From assembly GCA_002371335.1 (NCBI GenBank), contig DFHP01000139.1, positions 1 to 8,298 on the forward strand: a DNA stretch of 8,298 bases. Direction: 5' to 3'. The notes under the pieces are model-generated. The model ran no database searches. It worked only from the letters and a program-made list of their open reading frames with translations, and was not told the origin of the DNA. Within the stretch, counting starts at the first letter, position 1. Each line of letters opens with the position of its first letter. This document shows positions 1 through 5,806 of the stretch, piece by piece. The stretch comes from Eubacterium sp. UBA3720 (lineage in GTDB: Bacteria; Bacillota; Clostridia; Lachnospirales; Lachnospiraceae). Made by a program: the position numbers and the translations under genes.

Positions 1-189
1 CATGGCGATCCTTTTGTAGATGCGTTCTATATCTTCATAGCATACGTACAGTCTGCGGTCCAGAAAAAAAGTATTCAGGTACATTGCCTTCCTACCGAGA
101 CCGCAGGGACCTGCTTTTTTACATGTTTTTCTGTCCTTTTTCAGTTCTTCTGTCGTAAGCTCTTTTTTTCCAAATCGTACGGGAAGCAT
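1..189 (-). CDS. N-terminal part of a small hypothetical protein (cut by window edge)
   Basis: An open frame of 63 codons starts at the ATG in 189-187 and runs off the left edge without a stop. A purine-rich ribosome binding site (AGGTGG, 199-194) lies directly upstream, which fixes the start. The protein begins MLPVRFGKKELTTEE, then has a basic stretch, a GPCGLG motif at about residues 29-34, a YLNTFFLDRR segment at about 39-48, and a tyrosine-rich YVCYEDIERIYKRIAM end. There is no signal peptide or membrane segment in the visible part. The composition and the GPCG...YLN...DRR pattern resemble small conserved clostridial proteins of unknown function, but I am recalling this rather than matching a named family. 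It follows cstA in the same direction across a hairpin terminator, so it may be expressed by read-through or from a promoter inside the end of cstA. No function is proposed. Confidence 0.7.
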   Translation of the reverse strand, partial: MLPVRFGKKELTTEELKKDRKTCKKAGPCGLGRKAMYLNTFFLDRRLYVCYEDIERIYKRIAM

Positions 190-212
190 ACTCCCACCTT
201 TCCTTATAAGGC

Positions 213-243
213 AAAAAGGGCGGAGATGATCTCCGCCCGATTT
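213..243 (-). terminator. Rho-independent terminator after cstA
   Basis: A perfect 9-bp GC-rich stem (218-226 GGGCGGAGA with 230-238 TCTCCGCCC) with a 3-nt loop is followed, in the minus direction, by five T residues (217-213). It begins about 24 bp beyond the cstA stop codon. The other side also carries a T run on the plus strand (241-245), so the element could terminate in both directions. Confidence 0.85.
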
Positions 244-261
244 TTGTCTTTAAACGTTCTT

Positions 262-1734
262 TTATGCAGCTTTCGCTTTCTTTGCGCTGCGAAGGAAAAT
301 TGCCAGAAACAGAATCGCTGCAATGATACCTGCCGGATAAGCGACCATAACATTGTTGCTCAGTGCAGGGATCATTCCAAGGCACTCCGGCGCCATACAA
401 AAATATGTAATGGATACAGCGCTCATAAATACCGCCGGGACTGCACAGATCAGGTAATTCTTTCCTTCCTTTGCCAGGTACATAGCGCCTGCCCAGAGGA
501 CGATCATCGCCAGCGTCTGGTTTGTCCAGCTGAAGTATCTCCAGATAACCGTGTAGCTAAGGATTCCAAGCGTATTACCGAATCCCAGGAATGCACCAAC
601 GCCAAGAACAGGGATACAGAGCTTCAGACGGTTTGCGAAGGACTCCTGGTCGATATTAAACCAGTCAGCCAGCGTAAGTCTTGCGGAACGGAAAGCAGTA
701 TCACCGGAAGTGATCGGACATGCTACAACGCCGAGCATGGCGAGGATAACGCCGACCGGTCCCATGGTCTTAATACATACATCATAGATCGCTACAGACT
801 GACCGCCATTGAGGATCTCAGCCAGACCGGTGTTCAATCCGCCTGTAACAGCGTACAGAGAACATCCTGCCGCAGCCCATACAAGAGCGATGCAGCCCTC
901 AGCTACCATCGCGCCGTAGAATACAAATCTTCCCTGACGCTCGGACTTCAGACAGCGGGCCATCAGCGGAGACTGCGTAGAATGGAAACCGGAAATCGCG
1001 CCGCAGGCAACTGTGATGAACATGAAGCTCCAGACCGGCGTGCCTGCCGGATGCATGCTGTGGAAGTGGCTGAAGATCTCAGGGATCGCGTATCCTTTCA
1101 TAGGAATACCGATCGCAACGCCGACTGCCATGGCGATCAGGCAGATACCGAATACCGGATAGATCTTTCCGATGATCTTATCGATGGAAATAAATGTTGC
1201 GATAAAGTAATAGATCAGAATGATAGCAAGCCATACTGTAGTCTGGGCAAAGGCTCCGCTTACGCCCTTTTCAGTAAGCAGCTTCACGATCAGACCGGCC
1301 GGGCCGACTGCGAATACGGTTCCTACCATAACCAGAAGAATTACTGCAAATACACGCATGATCGTCTTCATGACCGGTCCCAGATAGATTCCGATGACCT
1401 CAGCAATGGAAGCTCCGTTATTTCTCTCAGAAAGCATACCTGAGAAATAATCGTGAACCGAGCCTGCAAAGATAGTTCCGAAAGTGATCCACAGAAAAAC
1501 GATCGGTCCCCACAATGCGCCCTGCATTGCTCCGAAAATCGGTCCGAGGCCGGCAATGTTCAGCAGCTGTACCAGAAACAGCTTCCATGCCGGAAGAACG
1601 ACGTAATCAACGCCATCATTGATAGCTACTGCCGGCGTCTCGCGGTCATCCGGCGCAAATGTATTATCAACAATTTTGCCGTAAGTAAAGTAACTGCCCA
1701 CGAGCAACACCAGGCAAATCAGAAAACTTAACAT
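262..1734 (-). CDS. cstA: CstA-family carbon starvation transporter (pyruvate/peptide type)
   Basis: A 490-residue integral membrane protein of the carbon starvation CstA family. Characterised members such as E. coli CstA and BtsT are linked to uptake of pyruvate and peptides; they are about 700 residues, whereas this is the short form common in Clostridia. It starts with a membrane segment (residues 1-18), then shows the family's GVDYV motif (41-45), the AGLGPIFGAMQGALWG block (61-76) and the SERNNGAS loop (102-109), equivalent to SSRRNGAS in E. coli CstA. Many further hydrophobic helices follow, and the basic tail ends in KKAKAA. The start is secure: a perfect AGGAGGTGA ribosome binding site (1749-1741) precedes the ATG at 1734. 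A promoter lies at 1839-1811 and a terminator directly after the stop, so it is probably its own transcription unit. The substrate in this organism is not shown by sequence; pyruvate is the leading guess. Confidence 0.93.
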   Translation of the reverse strand: MLSFLICLVLLVGSYFTYGKIVDNTFAPDDRETPAVAINDGVDYVVLPAWKLFLVQLLNIAGLGPIFGAMQGALWGPIVFLWITFGTIFAGSVHDYFSGMLSERNNGASIAEVIGIYLGPVMKTIMRVFAVILLVMVGTVFAVGPAGLIVKLLTEKGVSGAFAQTTVWLAIILIYYFIATFISIDKIIGKIYPVFGICLIAMAVGVAIGIPMKGYAIPEIFSHFHSMHPAGTPVWSFMFITVACGAISGFHSTQSPLMARCLKSERQGRFVFYGAMVAEGCIALVWAAAGCSLYAVTGGLNTGLAEILNGGQSVAIYDVCIKTMGPVGVILAMLGVVACPITSGDTAFRSARLTLADWFNIDQESFANRLKLCIPVLGVGAFLGFGNTLGILSYTVIWRYFSWTNQTLAMIVLWAGAMYLAKEGKNYLICAVPAVFMSAVSITYFCMAPECLGMIPALSNNVMVAYPAGIIAAILFLAIFLRSAKKAKAA

Positions 1735-1740
1735 GTCAAA

Positions 1741-1749
1741 TCACCTCCT
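1741..1749 (-). promoter_or_regulatory. Shine-Dalgarno site of cstA
   Basis: AGGAGGTGA on the minus strand matches the 16S rRNA 3' end without a mismatch. The AGGAGG core sits 9 nt from the ATG, which predicts strong translation of cstA. Confidence 0.9.
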
Positions 1750-1810
1750 GTGTATATATCTAAGTTTTCCATCACATATATTTTTATAAAAAATATATAA
1801 ATTTATTTAA

Positions 1811-1839
1811 ATTTTAATACTGATTATACCAAATGTCAA
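1811..1839 (-). promoter_or_regulatory. Predicted sigma-A promoter of cstA
   Basis: On the minus strand a perfect TTGACA (1839-1834) is followed after exactly 17 bp by TAAAAT (1816-1811). This gives a start near 1804 and an AT-rich leader of about 70 nt. An alternative -10, TATAAT at 1828-1823, lies too close to that -35 but could act as an extended element. The -35 box directly abuts the end of the intergenic repeat that starts at 1840. Confidence 0.7.
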
Positions 1840-1924
1840 ACGGCAGCTCAGCTGCCTTCCTCTGTGCGGCGTGTGCATCCCCCGGAGGGTTTATGTCACA
1901 GGAAATTCACGCAATTTCCTGTGA
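1840..1924. repeat. Intergenic direct repeat, copy 1
   Basis: An 85-bp unit matches 2008-2092 at a fixed offset of 168 bp with four mismatches (1848, 1856, 1896, 1898). It opens with a small GGCAGC/GCTGCC hairpin, carries a GC-rich CCCCCGGAGGG block at 1879-1889, and ends in a perfect 12-bp stem-loop (1896-1907 with 1913-1924). The reading frames across it do not look like protein. It is probably a dispersed, non-coding repeat; I cannot name the family. Confidence 0.88.
1896..1924. other. Perfect 12-bp stem-loop inside repeat copy 1
   Basis: TCACAGGAAATT (1896-1907) pairs with AATTTCCTGTGA (1913-1924) around a 5-nt CACGC loop. No T run follows on the plus strand, and on the minus strand the sequence after it is ATAAACCC, so it does not look like a terminator. 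It resembles the palindromic units of REP-type elements. Confidence 0.75.
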
Positions 1925-1931
1925 TAGAACA

Positions 1932-1995
1932 AAGTCCGCGAGCGGACTTCAACTCCCCCTGTCCCCTCATTCCTGAGGGGAGCGAACCGGACTTT
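1932..1995. repeat. Spacer between the direct repeats, made of further hairpins
   Basis: AAGTCCGC (1932-1939) pairs with GCGGACTT (1942-1949), and CCCCTCA (1963-1969) pairs with TGAGGGG (1974-1980) around TTCC. CCGGACTTT (1987-1995) then repeats part of the first arm and could compete for pairing with it. The spacer is therefore almost entirely palindromic, and with its flanking copies it looks like one composite structured element of roughly 250 bp. Confidence 0.7.
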
Positions 1996-2007
1996 GCGCA
2001 CCGCCGC

Positions 2008-2092
2008 ACGGCAGCGCAGCTGCTTTCCTCTGTGCGGCGTGTGCATCCCCCGGAGGGTTTATGGCGCAGGAAATTCACGCAATTTCCTGTGA
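2008..2092. repeat. Intergenic direct repeat, copy 2
   Basis: This is the second copy of the 85-bp unit. Its stem-loop (2064-2092) keeps the CAGGAAATT/AATTTCCTG core, while one changed base turns an A-U pair into a G-U wobble and another breaks the outermost pair. Copy 2 also has a partner arm that copy 1 lacks: CGCCGCAC (2002-2009) pairs with GTGCGGCG (2032-2039). Confidence 0.88.
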
Positions 2093-2138
2093 CATAAAAA
2101 CCCCGGCCTTTCGGCCGAGGTCGGTACACCTCCGGGGG
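2047..2138. repeat. Long-range 10-bp inverted repeat enclosing a hairpin and a terminator
   Basis: CCCCCGGAGG (2047-2056) and CCTCCGGGGG (2129-2138) are exact inverse complements. Between them lie the copy 2 stem-loop and the terminator hairpin at 2101-2120. The arms could close a multi-branched fold or mark an end of the repeat element. Confidence 0.6.
2096..2120 (-). terminator. Rho-independent terminator on the minus strand
   Basis: On the minus strand CCTCGGCC (2120-2113), a GAAA tetraloop (2112-2109) and GGCCGGGG (2108-2101) form an 8-bp stem with one G-U pair, followed by TTTTT (2100-2096). This is a strong intrinsic terminator, and the GAAA loop and T tract mark minus as the working strand. 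It lies about 156 nt past the stop of the deacylase gene and is the likely end of that transcript. It also insulates the cstA promoter from it. Confidence 0.85.
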
Positions 2139-2276
2139 CGGTTCGTTATCGAATGAGTAACTCAGGCATTCTTAGTGTTGAAAAAAGGAGTTCATCCCGT
2201 CCGAAGGCTGTCTGTTTTCATCTGTTGAAACAACAGATCCTGATCGCGAAAGAACGGCTATCCCATGCAGGTCTTG
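2139..2276. other. Non-coding stretch between the terminator and the deacylase gene
   Basis: No credible gene is present. It contains two short dyads: TGAGT-A-ACTCA (2154-2164, with GAATG/CATTC outside it) and ATCTGTTG-AAA-CAACAGAT (2220-2238). Neither is followed by a T run on either strand. On the minus strand this would be the 3' untranslated part of the deacylase transcript. Confidence 0.5.
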
Positions 2277-3284
2277 TCAGTCCGGAAGAGAGAGCTCTTC
2301 TTCGTTAAAAACCCCATATGAGATCATCGGACCATCTTTCAATATGTTCAAGGATGCGCACTGGTGAATGATGACCCCGTTCTCTTTCGCTATGATTTTC
2401 TTAATCGTTTTGCCAAAATAATCCCGAATCGTTCCAAGCGTATCTCCGGCAAAGAACGTATCGCCTGCGTGATACTCAGGATACCAGCAGCCGTCAGATG
2501 GCGAGAACCACTCATGCTCAAAGAGCTGTGTCTTGGTATATTCCACATGTCCGCCTTTCAGCATGCCCAGATATTTCATGATATTGATAATATCTGCTTT
2601 ATCCGAATCTACCTCTTCACGGGAATATATTGAGAGCTGCCCTCTCTCTATGAGCACACTGGGAACGCCGTTAACTGACGCCATGTTATATGCGCCGCCG
2701 GTCCTGCAGCGTGACCTGACGATGAATTCTGTATCGACGCATGAAGCCATGCCGGCAGCCTGAACTTCACACCCGGTGTCCCCCACATAATATACATATG
2801 GGATCAGTTCTTCATAACCGTCGCCGCTGTGAAGATCAATGTATGCATCGACGTGTCTGATAAATGTGTTAAACAGCATATACGCCAGACGATCAGCGGC
2901 TGTACCGTTTTCGTCTCCCGGGAATACCCGGTTCAGATTCTTACCGTCCTCGTATACCATGCTCATCGTCCTGTTTTCAAAGCCTGACCTGTTAGCAACC
3001 GGCACAATGATTACTGTTCCTGAAAGCTCTTCCGGATCGATTTCCGAAGAAAGCTCAACAGCCGCCTGTATACCTACATACTCAGCACTGTGTATTCCTG
3101 CGGTAACAAGCAGCAACGGTCCGGGCTTAGTACCCGTAATAATGATATACGGTACATGGATCTCGGTTCCGTGAACACGAATATGATGTTTTATGATCCT
3201 TCCCGGAGCAAGAGCATGTCCTGCGATTCTTCTGATAGCCATGATCAGATAATAACAAATAATATTGTTCCTTTTAAGCCCCAT
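2277..3284 (-). CDS. AstE/AspA-family zinc deacylase (M14-like amidohydrolase)
   Basis: A 335-residue cytoplasmic protein of the succinylglutamate desuccinylase/aspartoacylase group, which has a zinc carboxypeptidase fold and hydrolyses amide bonds of N-acyl amino acids and similar small molecules. Visible active-site pieces, numbered from the first ATG, are: zinc ligands His65 and Glu68 in GIHSAEYVG, substrate-binding KNLNRVFPG (115-123), third zinc ligand His152 in DLHSGDG, and a candidate catalytic Glu213 in VLIERG. A beta-rich C-terminal domain from about 250 follows, as in the family. The start is uncertain. The ATG at 3284 lies inside an inverted repeat and has no Shine-Dalgarno site; the next ATG (3242, MAIRRIAGH) fits the family's usual beginning better but also lacks a good site. 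It is divergent from the methyltransferase and importer genes. The exact substrate is unknown, and there is no reason to call it AstE itself. Confidence 0.85.
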   Translation of the reverse strand: MGLKRNNIICYYLIMAIRRIAGHALAPGRIIKHHIRVHGTEIHVPYIIITGTKPGPLLLVTAGIHSAEYVGIQAAVELSSEIDPEELSGTVIIVPVANRSGFENRTMSMVYEDGKNLNRVFPGDENGTAADRLAYMLFNTFIRHVDAYIDLHSGDGYEELIPYVYYVGDTGCEVQAAGMASCVDTEFIVRSRCRTGGAYNMASVNGVPSVLIERGQLSIYSREEVDSDKADIINIMKYLGMLKGGHVEYTKTQLFEHEWFSPSDGCWYPEYHAGDTFFAGDTLGTIRDYFGKTIKKIIAKENGVIIHQCASLNILKDGPMISYGVFNEEELSLPD

Positions 3285-3354
3285 GGGGGGATGATAAATT
3301 CACTTAAATGTATTTTTTTAACAATTTGCTTCTCTGCATCCCCCCATGGGGCTT
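3276..3354. repeat. Perfect 18-bp inverted repeat in the divergent intergenic region
   Basis: The arm at 3276-3293 (AAGCCCCATGGGGGGATG) is the exact reverse complement of the arm at 3337-3354, separated by a 43-nt AT-rich spacer. Each arm also contains the self-complementary CCCCATGGGG. Neither strand has a T run after the second arm, so it is not a normal terminator. The first possible start codon of the deacylase lies in the left arm. It may be a two-site operator for both divergent genes, an RNA hairpin in the deacylase leader, or the scar of a small mobile repeat. Confidence 0.85.
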
Positions 3355-3381
3355 GTCGATAATATCCGGCTAAACTAAACT
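3353..3381 (+). promoter_or_regulatory. Possible promoter for the methyltransferase gene
   Basis: TTGTCG (3353-3358), a 17-bp spacer and TAAACT (3376-3381) match the sigma-A consensus at four of six positions in each box. The -35 box begins in the last bases of the right arm of the inverted repeat. This is a weak call that rests on position and spacing. Confidence 0.35.
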
Positions 3382-3418
3382 GTTAATTAAATCAAACCCG
3401 AAAGATGAGACAAAGCAA

Positions 3419-4174
3419 ATGGGCACATTATCTCAGATCCCTTTTCAGAAGGAATCATCCACTATAAAAAATACCGTCACGTCATACTGGACAAAGCGTT
3501 CAGGTTCATTTTCCGAGCATAAAAACGATGAAGCTCACAGCTATAAAGCCGCTCTGTGGAGGCGCGAACTCACTGAAAGGCTTCCCGCAGGAGAAAAGCT
3601 GAAGATACTCGATGTCGGATGCGGCGCAGGATTTTTCGAAATGGTCCTTGCGCCTCTGGAATACCGGATTACCGGCATAGATCTGACTCCTGAAATGATC
3701 TCGAACGCAAGACAGCTCTGCGGCAGACACCATGCAGGGACGGCTGAATTCTATGTGATGGATGCCGAACATCCGGATTTTCCCGATGAACACTTCGACG
3801 CCGTCATTTCACGTAATCTTACATGGACACTCCCGCACCCGGAAAAAGCTTACAGAGAATGGCACCGCGTTCTGAAGCCCGGCGGCGTACTCCTCAATTA
3901 TGACGCGGAATATGCCAAGGGTTTCCATAAGTACGACCAGTCGGAAAATCTGGCTCACAAAAAGGTGGCTGATGTGCTTGTGGAAGAGTGTCACAATATT
4001 TATCACATGTTATCTGTCAGCTCGCTGGATCGCCCGGAGTGGGATTTGCAGCTCCTCGAGAGGCTCGGATTCAGCAGTGTAATGGCAGACCGGTCTGCAG
4101 GCGACAGGCTGTACGCTGTGAAAGACGAGTTCTACATGCCTGACAGAATGTTTTGCATCAGAGCAGTCAAATAG
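3419..4174 (+). CDS. Class I SAM-dependent methyltransferase (UbiE/Methyltransf_11 type)
   Basis: A 251-residue soluble protein with a Rossmann-type methyltransferase core. Motif I is KILDVGCGAG (62-71), which binds S-adenosylmethionine. The acidic residue that contacts the ribose is Asp88 in GIDLTPEM. DAEHPDFPDEHFDAVIS (115-131) carries the adenine-side acidic residue and the strand after it, and VLKPGGVLLNYD (151-162) is the usual post-motif. An N-terminal helical region (about 18-58) and a C-terminal region from 163, rich in His, Tyr and acidic residues, probably form the substrate pocket. Nothing in the sequence names the methyl acceptor. The only visible ribosome binding site is poor (GATGAG, about 9 nt upstream), but no better start exists. 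The gene sits 68 bp before a dipeptide/nickel-family importer on the same strand, so a role in modifying the imported ligand or a metal ligand is plausible. Free quinone or antibiotic-type methylation cannot be excluded. Confidence 0.85.
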   Translation: MGTLSQIPFQKESSTIKNTVTSYWTKRSGSFSEHKNDEAHSYKAALWRRELTERLPAGEKLKILDVGCGAGFFEMVLAPLEYRITGIDLTPEMISNARQLCGRHHAGTAEFYVMDAEHPDFPDEHFDAVISRNLTWTLPHPEKAYREWHRVLKPGGVLLNYDAEYAKGFHKYDQSENLAHKKVADVLVEECHNIYHMLSVSSLDRPEWDLQLLERLGFSSVMADRSAGDRLYAVKDEFYMPDRMFCIRAVK

Positions 4175-4193
4175 TTTCCATGAAGTCAACAGC

Positions 4194-4206
4194 GGAATAA
4201 TATTCC
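4194..4206. promoter_or_regulatory. 13-nt palindrome in the likely promoter of the importer genes
   Basis: GGAATAATATTCC is a perfect palindrome about a central A, 37 bp before the start of the binding-protein gene. A possible promoter overlaps it: TTTCCA (4175-4180), 17 bp, then TAATAT (4198-4203), with four of six matches in each box. Another AT-rich -10-like stretch, TATAAA, follows at 4208-4213. A palindrome covering a -10 box is the usual layout of a repressor operator; the regulator is not in the window. Confidence 0.5.
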
Positions 4207-4242
4207 ATATAAAATACAATTTATTAACTGGAGGTAGCTAAG

Positions 4243-5769
4243 ATGAAAAAGAAACCATTAGTACTGTTCCTTGTGCTATGCATGGTACTGTCCATGGCAG
4301 CATGCGGCAGCAAAGAGAACCTGTCAGAGGAAGGCGGCACCTCCGGAGATAATATTCTCAGAACCGCTGCATCCTTTGCATATCCCAGCCTCGATGTACA
4401 CAAAGAGTATTATGGATGGTACACATCCATCTACGGACTGTCTGAAGCTCTGTTCAGATTTGATGAGAATGCTACAGCTGTTGACTGCCTTGCAGAGGAC
4501 GCAGTGGCAGACGGAACCACATGGACCATAACACTCAAGGACGGCGTATGCTTCTCAAACGGAGATCCGCTTACGCCGGATATGGTTATAAAGAACATCC
4601 AAAGGCTTGCAGAGGTCAATGAGAGATTTGCTTATCTCGGAGACTTTGACTGGAAAGCTGACGGAGATAACAAGATCGTGGTCGATACCGGTGAGGATGT
4701 ATATCCTATGCTCAAGAACGACCTTGCCAGTCCTGAATGCGGAATGATAGACTTTGACGCGACGAAAGATTATGACAAAGATCCGATCTGTACCGGCCCT
4801 TTCGTCATCACAGAGTTCAACCCTGAAGGCGATGTTACAGTAGACCGCAATGATAACTACTGGGGCGGAGATGTCGGGCTCGACGGAGCGGTATTTTACT
4901 ACATGCAGGAAGACGATCCAAAACTCCTTGCAATGCAGAGCGGCGAGATCGACTGCTATAACAGCGTCTCCTCCGGAGCTCTCGAAGTATACGAGAAAGA
5001 CCCGGATAAGTACCACGTAGAATCCGTTGCAGGTACCAGATTGCAGTACTACATTCTGAATGAGAACAGACTTGATGACGCCGTAAGAGAAGCCATCAAT
5101 CTGACGGTAGATAAGGAAGCTATCGCTGACTATCTTAAGGGCACGGTCAGCGCCGCAAACTCACCTTATCCTGACAGCACTGCATACAGCAAGGTCAAAA
5201 TTCCTGCCGTAGACACGGATAAGGCCAAAAAATTGCTCGAAGACGATGGCTACACTCTGAATTCGGAAGGAATTTATGAGAAAAACGGAAATCCGATCAG
5301 ACTTAACATTGCCTATTATGCTGCGCGCTCACTCGATACTCTTGCTGTTCTTATGCAGGAGCAGTTAAAAGCGATCGGCATCGATTCTTATCTGACCGTT
5401 GAGGAGGATCCGGATTCCACGTACATCGCCACGGCAGACTTTGACATAGCGCTGTACTGCATGATCTCAGATAAATGCGGCGATCCACAGTATTTCATCG
5501 ACTCAACGCTTGCTGACGGAGCATACTACAATGTAGGAGGTTTTGAAAGTGCCGAGTGCGAAGCTATGATCCAGCAGCTCAAAACTGAAGTGGATCCTGA
5601 TAAGAGAGCAGATCTCGCCAATAAGATCGTACAGATCGCTATCGACGATAATGCATTCGGATATGTAGGTCTGTTCAACCATACAACTGTAATGAAACCG
5701 GGAGTCAGCGGCTTTGCCGAAAAGATCCCGTTTGACTTCTACGGAGTGGACGCTGACACAAAGAAATAA
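4243..5769 (+). CDS. ABC importer substrate-binding lipoprotein (SBP_bac_5, NikA/DppA type)
   Basis: A 508-residue extracellular lipoprotein that captures the ligand for the importer encoded downstream. The N-terminus is a lipoprotein signal: MKKK, a hydrophobic core (5-17) and MAAC with Cys21 as the lipidated residue, followed by a Ser/Glu/Gly linker to about 36. The mature part follows family 5 (dipeptide/nickel/oligopeptide) order: the opening domain with YGLSEALFRFDENATAVDCLAED (64-86), the FSNGDPLTPDMVIKNIQR signature (104-121), CTGPF (183-187), the DNYWG loop (204-208), and the C-terminal lobe with LDTLAVLMQEQLKAIGI (364-380). Length is close to E. coli NikA (524). The mature protein has eight further cysteines (82, 103, 166, 183, 238, 406, 412, 439) and only three histidines (53, 258, 480). 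A GGAGG site 8 nt before the ATG secures the start. The ligand could be a peptide, a metal complex or an amino-acid conjugate. Confidence 0.92.
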   Translation: MKKKPLVLFLVLCMVLSMAACGSKENLSEEGGTSGDNILRTAASFAYPSLDVHKEYYGWYTSIYGLSEALFRFDENATAVDCLAEDAVADGTTWTITLKDGVCFSNGDPLTPDMVIKNIQRLAEVNERFAYLGDFDWKADGDNKIVVDTGEDVYPMLKNDLASPECGMIDFDATKDYDKDPICTGPFVITEFNPEGDVTVDRNDNYWGGDVGLDGAVFYYMQEDDPKLLAMQSGEIDCYNSVSSGALEVYEKDPDKYHVESVAGTRLQYYILNENRLDDAVREAINLTVDKEAIADYLKGTVSAANSPYPDSTAYSKVKIPAVDTDKAKKLLEDDGYTLNSEGIYEKNGNPIRLNIAYYAARSLDTLAVLMQEQLKAIGIDSYLTVEEDPDSTYIATADFDIALYCMISDKCGDPQYFIDSTLADGAYYNVGGFESAECEAMIQQLKTEVDPDKRADLANKIVQIAIDDNAFGYVGLFNHTTVMKPGVSGFAEKIPFDFYGVDADTKK

Positions 5770-5806
5770 ACCAAGAAGTATAAAAATTTATCAGAGGCTT
5801 ACAACA

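Noticed and set aside
226..1443. Long open frame of 405 codons on the plus strand
   Set aside because: It lies opposite cstA, which has a clear family match, SD site, promoter and terminator. The plus frame is low in hydrophobic order, rich in Arg/Asp/Ser/Cys, and has no start signal.
1840..2092. CRISPR array
   Set aside because: Only two copies of 85 bp with an 83-bp palindromic spacer are present; repeat size, number and spacer content do not fit, and no cas genes are seen.
1864..2129. Two 77-codon open frames, one on each strand, across the intergenic region
   Set aside because: Both simply read through the duplicated repeat, so their own sequence is duplicated at the ends. They have no recognisable domain and no SD site.
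2178..2308. A possible gene remnant on the plus strand (TTG at 2178, then a second frame ending LVSPEERALLR at 2305)
   Set aside because: The two pieces are in different frames, the first stops after 16 codons, no family is recognised and the end overlaps the deacylase coding sequence. It was treated as chance.
3276..3354. Intrinsic terminator between the divergent genes
   Set aside because: The stem is strong, but the 43-nt loop is too long, no T run follows on either strand, and both genes point away from it.
4555..5016. A 153-codon open frame on the minus strand
   Set aside because: It is the antisense shadow of the binding-protein gene, with no start signal or family resemblance.
5714..5806. 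N-terminal extension of the OppB-type permease starting at 5714
   Set aside because: It overlaps the end of the binding-protein gene by 56 bp and adds 31 non-membrane residues, while the ATG at 5807 has a suitable SD site.
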